Below are positions 51,267 to 58,680 of a DNA stretch of 64,000 nt, piece by piece. Source of the DNA: JADCCX01 sp031431475 (GTDB lineage: Bacteria; Pseudomonadota; Alphaproteobacteria; Rhizobiales; Beijerinckiaceae). Location: the NCBI GenBank assembly GCA_031431475.1, contig JANPDL010000027.1:58042-122041 (forward strand). Reading direction: 5' to 3'. A model generated the notes under the pieces. That model was given only the letters and a program-made list of their open reading frames with translations, made no database searches and had not been told where the DNA came from. Position 1 is the stretch's first letter, and every line of letters begins with the position of its first letter. Made by a program: the position numbers and the translations under genes.

Positions 51267-52445
51267 ATGCTGCTCAAGGAAGACCCCTCGCGGGGTTACA
51301 TGCCCTACCCCGCCGTCAAGGTGCCGGGTGCCCGCTCGGGCCCGCTGAAGGGCCTCACCTTCGCGGTGAAGGACCTGTACGACGTAGCAGGATATCCAAC
51401 GAGCGCGGGCAGCCCGCATATGCTGGCCATGTCCGGCATCAGGACAAAGCACGCAATGGCTGTGCAGAAGCTTCTAGACGCTGGCGCGTCCTTCACCGGC
51501 AAGACCATCACTGATGAGTTGGCCTTCTCGATGAATGGCAAGAACGCCCATTTCGGCACACCGTTGAACGGGGGTGCAAAGGATCGGATACCAGGCGGAT
51601 CCTCGTCTGGATCGGCAGCGGCTGTTTCCAATGGCCTGTGCGATTTTGCGCTGGGAAGTGACACCGGCGGTTCGGTCCGGGCTCCGGCAAATCATTGCGG
51701 GCTCTATGGACTTCGCCCTACCTATGGCCGTGTCTCGCTCAAGGGCGCGCATGACCTGTCAAAGAGTTTTGACACCTGCGGCTGGTTCACCCGCGATGCC
51801 GCGACCTATGCCCGTGTGGCCGATGTGCTGCTGGGTAAGGACCGCAAACCGCTGCCCGCGAAACCCCGCCTGCTGATTGCGCAGGATTGTTTCGATCTGC
51901 TGGATGACTCGGTGAAGGCCGCACTGAATCCTGCCATCAAGCGGTTGGAAAAGCTCTATGGACCGGCACAGCCCGTCATCACGGCCAAGGGAGGCTTCGA
52001 GGATCTCTACTGGGCTTTCCGCCGCATTCAGGGCGCAGAGGCCTGGGAAACCGACGGCGTGATGATCGAGCGTTACAAGCCCGCACTGGGAGCTGGTGTC
52101 GCCGACCGCTTCGCATATTCGAAAAGCGTCAAGAAGGCCGAGGTGAAGGCGGCAGAGAAGGTGCGGACGCGGCTGACTGCCGAACTCACCGCCCTGCTCG
52201 GCAAGGATGCCATCGTCATCCTGCCCAGCATGGCGGATATCGCACCGAAGCTGACGGACACCGAGGCGGAGCTGGAGAGCTACCGTAACAAAAGCATCAA
52301 TATCCTCTGTCTCTCTGGCCTATCGCGCCTGCCACAGCTGTCGATGCCGCTGGCGAAACGGCTGGGGGCGCCGCTGGGGTTGTCGATCATGGGGCCCGCT
52401 GGCAGCGACCGGAGTCTTGTGCGGATTGCCGAAGAACTGGGATGA
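51267..52445 (+). CDS. Amidase (amidase signature family)
   Basis: The 392-residue amidase has the Ser-cisSer-Lys triad: lysine in TFAVKDLYD, the GGSSSGSAAAV segment and the nucleophile in GSDTGGSVRAPA. It hydrolyses an amide to acid and ammonia; the substrate is not apparent. I prefer the ATG at 51267, which has AAGAGG upstream. The in-frame ATG at 51228 would add 13 residues. The gene is a little shorter than many amidases (450-500) but keeps the catalytic core and C-terminal region. Confidence 0.87.
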   Translation: MLLKEDPSRGYMPYPAVKVPGARSGPLKGLTFAVKDLYDVAGYPTSAGSPHMLAMSGIRTKHAMAVQKLLDAGASFTGKTITDELAFSMNGKNAHFGTPLNGGAKDRIPGGSSSGSAAAVSNGLCDFALGSDTGGSVRAPANHCGLYGLRPTYGRVSLKGAHDLSKSFDTCGWFTRDAATYARVADVLLGKDRKPLPAKPRLLIAQDCFDLLDDSVKAALNPAIKRLEKLYGPAQPVITAKGGFEDLYWAFRRIQGAEAWETDGVMIERYKPALGAGVADRFAYSKSVKKAEVKAAEKVRTRLTAELTALLGKDAIVILPSMADIAPKLTDTEAELESYRNKSINILCLSGLSRLPQLSMPLAKRLGAPLGLSIMGPAGSDRSLVRIAEELG

Positions 52446-52535
52446 CAACCATTTTCGCAGTGATGGCTTGAAACGCGGGGCGGATCGTCCTATTCAGCCC
52501 CGGTCGGGCCAGACAAAGGTTCGTCCAAAAGGCAT

Positions 52536-52612
52536 GCAGCTATAGCTCAGTTGGTTAGAGCGTCGGATTGTGGATCCGAAGGTCCTCCGTTCAAGCCGGA
52601 GTAGCTGTACCA
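52536..52612 (+). tRNA. tRNA-His (GTG)
   Basis: A full cloverleaf with encoded CCA: acceptor GCAGCTA / TAGCTGT (first pair G-U), D-stem GCTC/GAGC, anticodon stem TCGGA/TCCGA with loop TTGTGGA (anticodon GTG at 52570-52572), T-stem CTCCG/CGGAG. The discriminator is A73 and the base before G1 is T, not the G-1 found in most bacterial tRNA-His. This is the known alphaproteobacterial form. Confidence 0.96.
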
Positions 52613-52622
52613 TTCTTCCCAA

Positions 52623-53363
52623 TCATACGGTTTGAGTGGGTTTGCGGCGCAGCACATAGGCTGCACCAATCACGATAAGTGCACCGACGGCCTGCGCTGC
52701 ATACTCCACAACCTGCGACGGACCGATGCCGCCGGGGACATCATTGTTCGGCCCAAGCAGCGATGGCAATGCGGTCTTGGCCCAGCCGACGATGACCGTA
52801 TCCTGCACGATCATCTCGCCCGCAATCCAGCCAAGCAGGGCGGCACCAAGCCAGATGAAGAACGGGAAGCGCTCGATGATCGTGGTGATGATTTGCGAGC
52901 CGAAGATGATCAAAGGAATTGATAGCAGCAGGCCGAATGTGAAGAGGATCACATTACCGTGCGAGGCGGCCGAGATCGCCAGCACATTGTCGAGGCTCAT
53001 GACGGCATCGGCAATGGCGATGGTTTTCACGGCCTTCCACATCTGCGTGCTGCCATCGACGCTTTCATGGGCCTCGTCCTCGCCCATCGCGAGCTTGATG
53101 CCGATCCACAGAAGCAGCAGTCCGCCAATGAGCTTGAGGAAGGGAACGCCCAGCAGATAGCTGATCATCACAGCGAAGACGATGCGCAGGCCTATAGCCA
53201 CGCCCGCCCCCAGCAACATGCCAATCCTGCGCTTGTCCTCAGGGAGATTGCGACAGGCCAGAGCAATGACGATGGCATTGTCACCGGACAGGAGCAAATC
53301 GATCCAGACGATCTGCAGTACGGAGACACCATAGGTCGAAACAAGTTCCATCATCGCAATCAT
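52623..53363 (-). CDS. TerC family integral membrane protein (copy 1)
   Basis: The 246-residue membrane protein has seven or so helices and the TerC signatures LLSGDNAIVIALACRNLP (about 24-41) and IADAVMSLDNVLAISAA with intramembrane acidic residues. TerC-family proteins (YceF/YkoY/Alx group) are linked to manganese efflux and metallation of exported proteins. The nearby second copy has the same motifs. The C-terminus has an extra helix and a basic tail absent from copy 2. Confidence 0.9.
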   Translation of the reverse strand: MIAMMELVSTYGVSVLQIVWIDLLLSGDNAIVIALACRNLPEDKRRIGMLLGAGVAIGLRIVFAVMISYLLGVPFLKLIGGLLLLWIGIKLAMGEDEAHESVDGSTQMWKAVKTIAIADAVMSLDNVLAISAASHGNVILFTFGLLLSIPLIIFGSQIITTIIERFPFFIWLGAALLGWIAGEMIVQDTVIVGWAKTALPSLLGPNNDVPGGIGPSQVVEYAAQAVGALIVIGAAYVLRRKPTQTV

Positions 53364-53450
53364 TCCTAATTATACATCAGGCCTATGTAACTAGGCGCAC
53401 CGTCTCACTTGGCAACGGCCGGGCAGAATTTTTCCAAGTCCTACAGATGA

Positions 53451-54131
53451 TCAATTCGCGGTTGCGTCCCGACCTATTATCTTTTTCCGCCGGAACAGGA
53501 AGCCGAGGAATAGAACGATAAAAACGCCCAGCGCTTCGGCGATCCAGTGAGCATACTTGCCGGCAAACAATCCGGCCACGACCGTGTCCTCGATCATGAT
53601 CTCTGCTGCTACATAGCCCAGGAGTGCTGCACCCAACCATACCACGATTGGGTATCGGTTCATGATCTTCATGATCAGCTGACTGCCGAAGACCACCAGC
53701 GGGATACTGACGAGCAAACCGAAGATGATCAGGCTCCAGTTGCCCTTGGCAACGGCGGCGATGGCAATGACGTTATCAAGGCTCATGACCACGTCAGCAA
53801 TCGCCACGGTCTGCACGGCCTTCCACAAATTGTTGTGCGCCGCGATCTCGGGGTCCTCATCCTCTGGAACAAGCAGCTTTATGGCAATCCACAGCAGCAG
53901 AAGCCCACCAATCAGCTTGACCCAGGGCAAGCCCAGCAAAGCCGTCGTCATCAAAGTGAAAATGATGCGCAGGATGACGGCCGCGGCGGCTCCAAGCATC
54001 ACCGCTTTCTGCCTCTGCCCATCGGGCAGAGACCGACACGCCAATGCGATCACAACCGCATTATCGCCGGAGAGAAGAATGTTGACCCAGATAATTTCCA
54101 GGGTCTGCAGCATCAATGTCGTGTCCATCAT
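53451..54131 (-). CDS. TerC family integral membrane protein (copy 2)
   Basis: The 226-residue paralog of the protein at 52623-53363 has LLSGDNAVVIALACRSLP and IADVVMSLDNVIAIAAVA. It ends with a membrane helix and a basic FRRKK tail. Copies 1 and 2 are tandem on the minus strand, 87 bases apart, with copy 2 upstream. A manganese-export role is inferred from the family. Confidence 0.9.
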   Translation of the reverse strand: MMDTTLMLQTLEIIWVNILLSGDNAVVIALACRSLPDGQRQKAVMLGAAAAVILRIIFTLMTTALLGLPWVKLIGGLLLLWIAIKLLVPEDEDPEIAAHNNLWKAVQTVAIADVVMSLDNVIAIAAVAKGNWSLIIFGLLVSIPLVVFGSQLIMKIMNRYPIVVWLGAALLGYVAAEIMIEDTVVAGLFAGKYAHWIAEALGVFIVLFLGFLFRRKKIIGRDATAN

Positions 54132-54201
54132 GCAGCGCTAGCGGCGTTTCAGGCCGAAATCAACATCTTCAGATTGCATTATTTGTGGATGAGAACAAAC
54201 C

Positions 54202-56403
54202 TCACGCTGCTTTCTTCGGCGCCATCCGCCCGTAGAACGTCTCGCCAGCCTTCGCCATCTCCAGCAGAAGCTTGTTCGGCTTGAAGCGCGCACCGTGCTT
54301 TTTCTCCAACCCCTTGCAAAGCGCTACAAACGCCTTGGTGCCCATGCCGTCGATGTAGCTGAGCGTGCCGCCGGAATAGGGCGCGAAGCCGAAGCCGAGG
54401 ATGGAGCCCACATCCGCCTCGCGCGGATCGACGATGACGCCATCTTCCACGGTTTTTGCGGCCTCAAGCGCTTGTGTCACCAGCAGACGGTGCTTCATCT
54501 CGGTGATGTCGAGCTTGTCCGGATCGAGCTTCTTCTTCTGCAGCTTGGCAAGGCCGGGCCAGAGCTTCTTGTTGCGGCCATCGTAATCATAGAAGCCCTT
54601 GCCGTTCTTGCGGCCGAAACGCTCGTTCTTGACCACCATGAATTCCAGGATCTTCTCCTGCACCGAGCTTACAGACTTCGGACCGAGGTCGTTCTTGGTG
54701 GCGTTGAGGATTTTCCAGCCGAGATCCAGCGCCACCTCATCGTTGAGCGACAGAGGTCCGACGGGCATGCCCGCCATCTTGCCCGCATTCTCGATCATGG
54801 CAGGCGGAATGCCCTCGTCCAGCATCAGATGCCCTTCGAGAATGTAGTTGAGCACGCAGCGGTTGGCGAAGAAGCCGCGGCTGTCGTTGACGACGATGGG
54901 CGTCTTCTTGATGGCGCGCACAAAATCCAGCGCCGTCGCAATCGCCTTGTCTCCCGTCTTTTCACCCTTGATGATCTCGACCAGCAGCATCTTCTCGACG
55001 GGCGAGAAGAAATGGATGCCGACGAACTGGTCCGGACGCTTTGAGTTTTTCGCGAGCTGCGAGATGGGGATGGTGGAGGTGTTGGAGGCAAAGATGATAT
55101 CCTTGCCGATGACGCCTTCGGTCTTCTCCGTCACGGCCTTCTTCACGTCCTGCTGCTCGAACACGGCTTCAACGATGAGGTCGACGCCCTTGAGATCAGC
55201 GTAATCCGCCGTTGTCGTAATGCGCGCGAGAAGCGCGTCGCGGTCTGCGGTCTTGGCGCGGCCCTTCATGATCTGGTCGGTCATCAGCTTGTGCGAATAG
55301 GCCTTGCCCTTCTCGGCAGCTTCCATGTCGCGGTCGAGGAGCACCACGTTGATCCCGGCCTGCGCCGAGACATAGGTGATGCCCGCGCCCATAAAGCCCG
55401 CGCCGAGCACGCCGATGGTCTTGATCGACTGTGGCGGAACCTTCGCGGGGCGGCGTGCGCCCTTTTCCAGCTCGCCCTTCGAAAGGAACAGCGAGCGGAT
55501 CATCATCGCGGCTTCCTTCGAATTGAGAATCTTGGCGAAGTAGCGACTCTCGATCCTGAGGCCGAGGTCCATGGAGACCTGCAGGCCTTCATAGACCGAC
55601 GAGAGAATGCCGCGCACTGCCGGATAATTGTCCTGTGTCTCGCGCCGTGCAATAGCGGCTGCCGGTGGCCAGATCTGCATGCCTGCCGCCGTATGCACCT
55701 TGTTGGAAGGCAGCTTGTAGCCTTCCGTATCCCAGGGAGCCTTGGCCGCCGGATTGGCCTTCAGCCAGTCCTTGGCGACCTGCACGATCTGATCACGTGG
55801 AGCGACCGCATGCACCAGGTTCATGCCCTTCGCGGCGGCGGAGCGGATCTGCTCGCCCTTGAACAGCATCTGCAGGGCATCGCCCGTGGGCATCAGGCGC
55901 GCCACGCGCTGGGTGCCGCCCGCGCCCGGGAAGAGGCCAACCTTGATCTCGGGCAGGCCCAGGCGGGTCTTTGCATCATCCGATGCCACGCGGAACTGGC
56001 AGGCCAGCGCCAGTTCGAAGCCGCCGCCGAGGCAGATGCCATGAATGGCGGAAGCGAAGGGTTTGCCGCAGGTCTCGAGGCGGCGGTAGATGCGGCTGAG
56101 GCGCGAGGAGCTTTCCATCAGGAAGATGTTCGCGGCATCCGCGCCCTTCTCCTTCAGCAGCCGGGCATAATGCGCGCCGGAGGCCTGCAGCATCGAAAGG
56201 TCCGCGCCGCCCGTGAAGCTTTCCTTGCCCGAGGCGATGACGCAGCCCTTGATCTCGGCTGTGCTTGCGACATGGTCGATCAGCTTGTCCAGCTCGTCCA
56301 TCACCTCGACGGTGATGACGTTCATGGACCGGTCCTTCATGTCCCAGGTGGCTGTGGCGATGCCGTCGGCGTCGGTGGTGATGGTGAAGTTGTTGAGTTT
56401 CAT
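54202..56403 (-). CDS. FadB/FadJ-type enoyl-CoA hydratase / 3-hydroxyacyl-CoA dehydrogenase
   Basis: The 733-residue fusion has an N-terminal crotonase domain (CVIASGKESFTGGADLSML and HGICLGGGFELALACQ). From about residue 320 the NAD-binding 3-hydroxyacyl-CoA dehydrogenase begins (GVLGAGFMGAGITYVSA), then a C-terminal domain with GFFANRC. It carries out hydration and dehydrogenation in fatty-acid beta-oxidation. I chose the ATG at 56403; the longer opening reads into a palindromic repeat. It is the last gene of the fad operon, after the thiolase and a RIME-like pair. Confidence 0.92.
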   Translation of the reverse strand: MKLNNFTITTDADGIATATWDMKDRSMNVITVEVMDELDKLIDHVASTAEIKGCVIASGKESFTGGADLSMLQASGAHYARLLKEKGADAANIFLMESSSRLSRIYRRLETCGKPFASAIHGICLGGGFELALACQFRVASDDAKTRLGLPEIKVGLFPGAGGTQRVARLMPTGDALQMLFKGEQIRSAAAKGMNLVHAVAPRDQIVQVAKDWLKANPAAKAPWDTEGYKLPSNKVHTAAGMQIWPPAAAIARRETQDNYPAVRGILSSVYEGLQVSMDLGLRIESRYFAKILNSKEAAMMIRSLFLSKGELEKGARRPAKVPPQSIKTIGVLGAGFMGAGITYVSAQAGINVVLLDRDMEAAEKGKAYSHKLMTDQIMKGRAKTADRDALLARITTTADYADLKGVDLIVEAVFEQQDVKKAVTEKTEGVIGKDIIFASNTSTIPISQLAKNSKRPDQFVGIHFFSPVEKMLLVEIIKGEKTGDKAIATALDFVRAIKKTPIVVNDSRGFFANRCVLNYILEGHLMLDEGIPPAMIENAGKMAGMPVGPLSLNDEVALDLGWKILNATKNDLGPKSVSSVQEKILEFMVVKNERFGRKNGKGFYDYDGRNKKLWPGLAKLQKKKLDPDKLDITEMKHRLLVTQALEAAKTVEDGVIVDPREADVGSILGFGFAPYSGGTLSYIDGMGTKAFVALCKGLEKKHGARFKPNKLLLEMAKAGETFYGRMAPKKAA

Positions 56404-56411
56404 TTTTCTCT

Positions 56412-56465
56412 CCCCTTCTCCCCTTGCGGGAGAAGGTGCCTTGCAAAGCAAGGCGGATGAGGGGT
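56412..56465 (+). repeat. RIME-like palindromic repeat, copy A
   Basis: About 54 bases with a conserved CCTTCTCCC..GGGAGAAGG hairpin, a second small palindrome (GCCTTGCAAAGCAAGGC) and the end GGATGAGGGG. It is an inverted relative of copy B at 56533-56586, 67 bases away. The layout is that of rhizobial intergenic mosaic elements. Confidence 0.75.
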
Positions 56466-56532
56466 TGCACTGCCCTGTCCGCTTTTGTTGCTGTACCCGG
56501 CACCCTGATTAAAATTCTGTTGGGTCAGTGCG

Positions 56533-56586
56533 ACCCCTCATCCGTCCGCCATCCGGCGGAAACCTTCTCCCGCAAGGGGAGAAGGA
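56533..56586 (-). repeat. RIME-like palindromic repeat, copy B
   Basis: About 54 bases: ACCCCTCATCCG, a small palindrome (CCGCCATCCGGCGG), then CCTTCTCCCGCAAGGGGAGAAGG. It starts 10 bases after the thiolase gene's 3' end on the operon strand. It is in inverted orientation to copy A, so the pair could fold into one long hairpin. Confidence 0.75.
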
Positions 56587-56595
56587 AATCTCGCG

Positions 56596-57804
56596 CTAGA
56601 CCCGCTCAATGATCGTGGCGACACCCATGCCCGCCGCGACGCACAGCGTGACCAGTGCGGTCTGCTTGTTGGTACGCTCCAGTTCGTCCAACACGGTGCC
56701 GAGAATCATCGCACCAGTGGCTCCTAGCGGGTGGCCCATGGCGATGGCACCGCCGTTGACGTTGAGGATATCGGGATCGATGTCGAAGGCCTGCTGAAAG
56801 CGCAGCACGACGGACGAGAATGCCTCATTCAGTTCGAACAGGTCGATATCCGACTGCTTCATGCCGGCCTTCTTCAGCACCAGCTTGGTCACATCGACCG
56901 GGCCAGTCAGCATCAGGCCGAGATCGGAACCCACCGTGGCGAAAGCGCGGATGCGGGCGCGGGGCTTGAGGCCCGCCTTGCGACCCGCCACCTTGTTGCC
57001 GAGAAGCACCGCCGCAGCACCATCCACGATGCCCGATGAATTGCCGGCGTGGTGGACGTGGTTGACAGCCTCGATTTCCGGATGGCTCTGGATTGCAACC
57101 GCATCAAAGCCGCCCTGCTCGCCCATCATGGCGAAGGAAGCCTTCAATGCACCCAGCGCCTGCATGTCCGTGTTGGGGCGAATCGTCTCGTCCTTGCCCA
57201 GAATGGTCAGGCCGTTGATATCCTTCACCGGCACGACAGACTTCTTGAAATGGCCCTTGGCCCAGGCATTGGCAGCGCGCTTGTGTGATTGCACCGCGAA
57301 AGCATCCACATCATCGCGGCTGAAGCCATAGCGCGTGGCGATCAGGTCCGCCGCCACGCCCTGCGGCATGAAGTAGGTATCGATGGAGATGGACGGGTCC
57401 ATGGCGATGCCGAAGCCTGATGCGCCCATGCCGATGCGGCTCATGCTTTCCACGCCGCCACCGATGACCATGTCCTTCTGGCCGGACATGATCTGCGCCG
57501 CCGCGAGATTCACGGCATCGAGGCCAGAGGCGCAGAAGCGGTTGATCTGCACGCCTGGCACCGTCTTGCCATAGCCCGCCTTGAGGGCGCAGGTGCGGGC
57601 GATATCGGCCCCCGCCTCGCCAATGGGATCGACGCAGCCGTAGACAACGTCCTCGACAAGCGTGACATCGAGGTTGTTGCGGGCTTTCAGCGCGCGCAAC
57701 GGCTGGCTGCCCAGCTCGATGGCGGTCACCTCGTGCAGGGAGCCATCAGCCTTGCCCTTGCCGCGCGGCGTGCGGACGTGATCGTAGATGAAGGCGTCGG
57801 TCAT
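56596..57804 (-). CDS. Acetyl-CoA C-acyltransferase (FadA-type thiolase)
   Basis: The 402-residue thiolase has the nucleophilic cysteine in INRFCASGLDAV, the histidine in NVNGGAIAMGHPLG and a second cysteine in LCVAAGMGV. With the FadB-type gene downstream and the FadE-type gene upstream it completes beta-oxidation. It differs clearly from the pcaF-type thiolase at 30994. Two small unrelated genes separate it from the dehydrogenase gene. Confidence 0.92.
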   Translation of the reverse strand: MTDAFIYDHVRTPRGKGKADGSLHEVTAIELGSQPLRALKARNNLDVTLVEDVVYGCVDPIGEAGADIARTCALKAGYGKTVPGVQINRFCASGLDAVNLAAAQIMSGQKDMVIGGGVESMSRIGMGASGFGIAMDPSISIDTYFMPQGVAADLIATRYGFSRDDVDAFAVQSHKRAANAWAKGHFKKSVVPVKDINGLTILGKDETIRPNTDMQALGALKASFAMMGEQGGFDAVAIQSHPEIEAVNHVHHAGNSSGIVDGAAAVLLGNKVAGRKAGLKPRARIRAFATVGSDLGLMLTGPVDVTKLVLKKAGMKQSDIDLFELNEAFSSVVLRFQQAFDIDPDILNVNGGAIAMGHPLGATGAMILGTVLDELERTNKQTALVTLCVAAGMGVATIIERV

Positions 57805-57821
57805 TGGTTCCTCCCGCGGCT

Positions 57822-58250
57822 TCAGGCCGCTTCAACCTGTATCGTTATCTTTCGCCCGATGGCCTTGAATGCGGCCTCCAGCGTGTCGAGCTTGGTGTTG
57901 TAACCGACTGCAAGAATGCGGCGGGCCTCTTTTTCATCGACGCCAAGACGGGCGGCGAGTTCGGTTTTGGTGAGATTTGCCTTGGCCATTTCCAAGCAAA
58001 GAGCGAGCTTGCTGGAGTCGAGGGCGGACAATTCCACGACAACCTGATTTTTCGACGGCCTGGAGCGGGGCGGAAGAGTCGCATTTTGCCAGATGTAATT
58101 TTCAAGCATGATACCCAGACCGTCCTGCGCCATCTCATAGGCTTCCGCGCGCCCCTTGCCGTTGGTCGCGCAGCCAGGAACGTCGGGAAACTGTACGAAG
58201 ATGAAGCCGTCCTCGTCGTCCGCGAAGTTTGCCGGGTAGCTGATGGTCAT
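57822..58250 (-). CDS. HicB-like antitoxin-type protein without HicA
   Basis: The 142-residue protein has the HicB-type degraded RNase-H-like N-terminus (YPANFADDEDGFIFVQFPDVPGC, then EAYEMAQDGLGIMLENYI). A C-terminal helix-turn-helix follows (LTKTELAARLGVDEKEARRIL). HicB antitoxins bind their HicA mRNA-interferase and autoregulate. No HicA gene (a dsRBD-like peptide of about 60 residues) is adjacent, so this may be an orphan regulator. It lies 17 bases upstream of the thiolase gene within the fad operon. Confidence 0.82.
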   Translation of the reverse strand: MTISYPANFADDEDGFIFVQFPDVPGCATNGKGRAEAYEMAQDGLGIMLENYIWQNATLPPRSRPSKNQVVVELSALDSSKLALCLEMAKANLTKTELAARLGVDEKEARRILAVGYNTKLDTLEAAFKAIGRKITIQVEAA

Positions 58251-58260
58251 GCTCCGCCTC

Positions 58261-58680
58261 CTAACCCATCATTGATTTAAGAGCGCTACCGATAACTTCA
58301 CCAATGACGTTACTGATTGCCTGCTTGCCAGCCTCTTGAGCGCCGTCAGTGGCCAATTCTTTTACACGGTTTGCAAGACTAGGGCCAAGCGCATCGGGTG
58401 CCCTCTGCAACGCAATCAGGCCCTTATCTGAAAGCGAATAGTGAGCGCCAGTTCCTTCGTCCTTAAGCGCATGCCGTTCCCATGTGACGTAATTGTTTTT
58501 AGCAAGCCATATAACCGAGGCTGCGACGTCGCCCTTGTTTACTTCGTCATCACCTAAAATCTCTCTTACACGAGGAACAAGCTCGAAGTTGTAAAGCGAC
58601 ACGCCATGAGGAAAGGATTGATACAAATCATCAAAAACAACCACAGCCGTTGCATTGAAAGTCTCAAGCCGACTCGCCAT
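58261..58680 (-). CDS. Unknown protein with a winged-helix-like core
   Basis: A 139-residue protein whose ATG shares one base with the FadE-type gene's stop (TGATG). The middle (KGDVAASVIWLAKNNYVTWE, then HYSLSDKGLIALQRAPDAL) reads like a small winged helix. The tail (KQAISNVIGEVIGSALKSM) is amphipathic or hydrophobic. Codon use is visibly less GC-rich than in the adjacent dehydrogenase and thiolase genes, suggesting separate origin. I do not recognise a named family. The longer opening to 59382 is a shadow of the dehydrogenase gene. Confidence 0.65.
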   Translation of the reverse strand: MASRLETFNATAVVVFDDLYQSFPHGVSLYNFELVPRVREILGDDEVNKGDVAASVIWLAKNNYVTWERHALKDEGTGAHYSLSDKGLIALQRAPDALGPSLANRVKELATDGAQEAGKQAISNVIGEVIGSALKSMMG

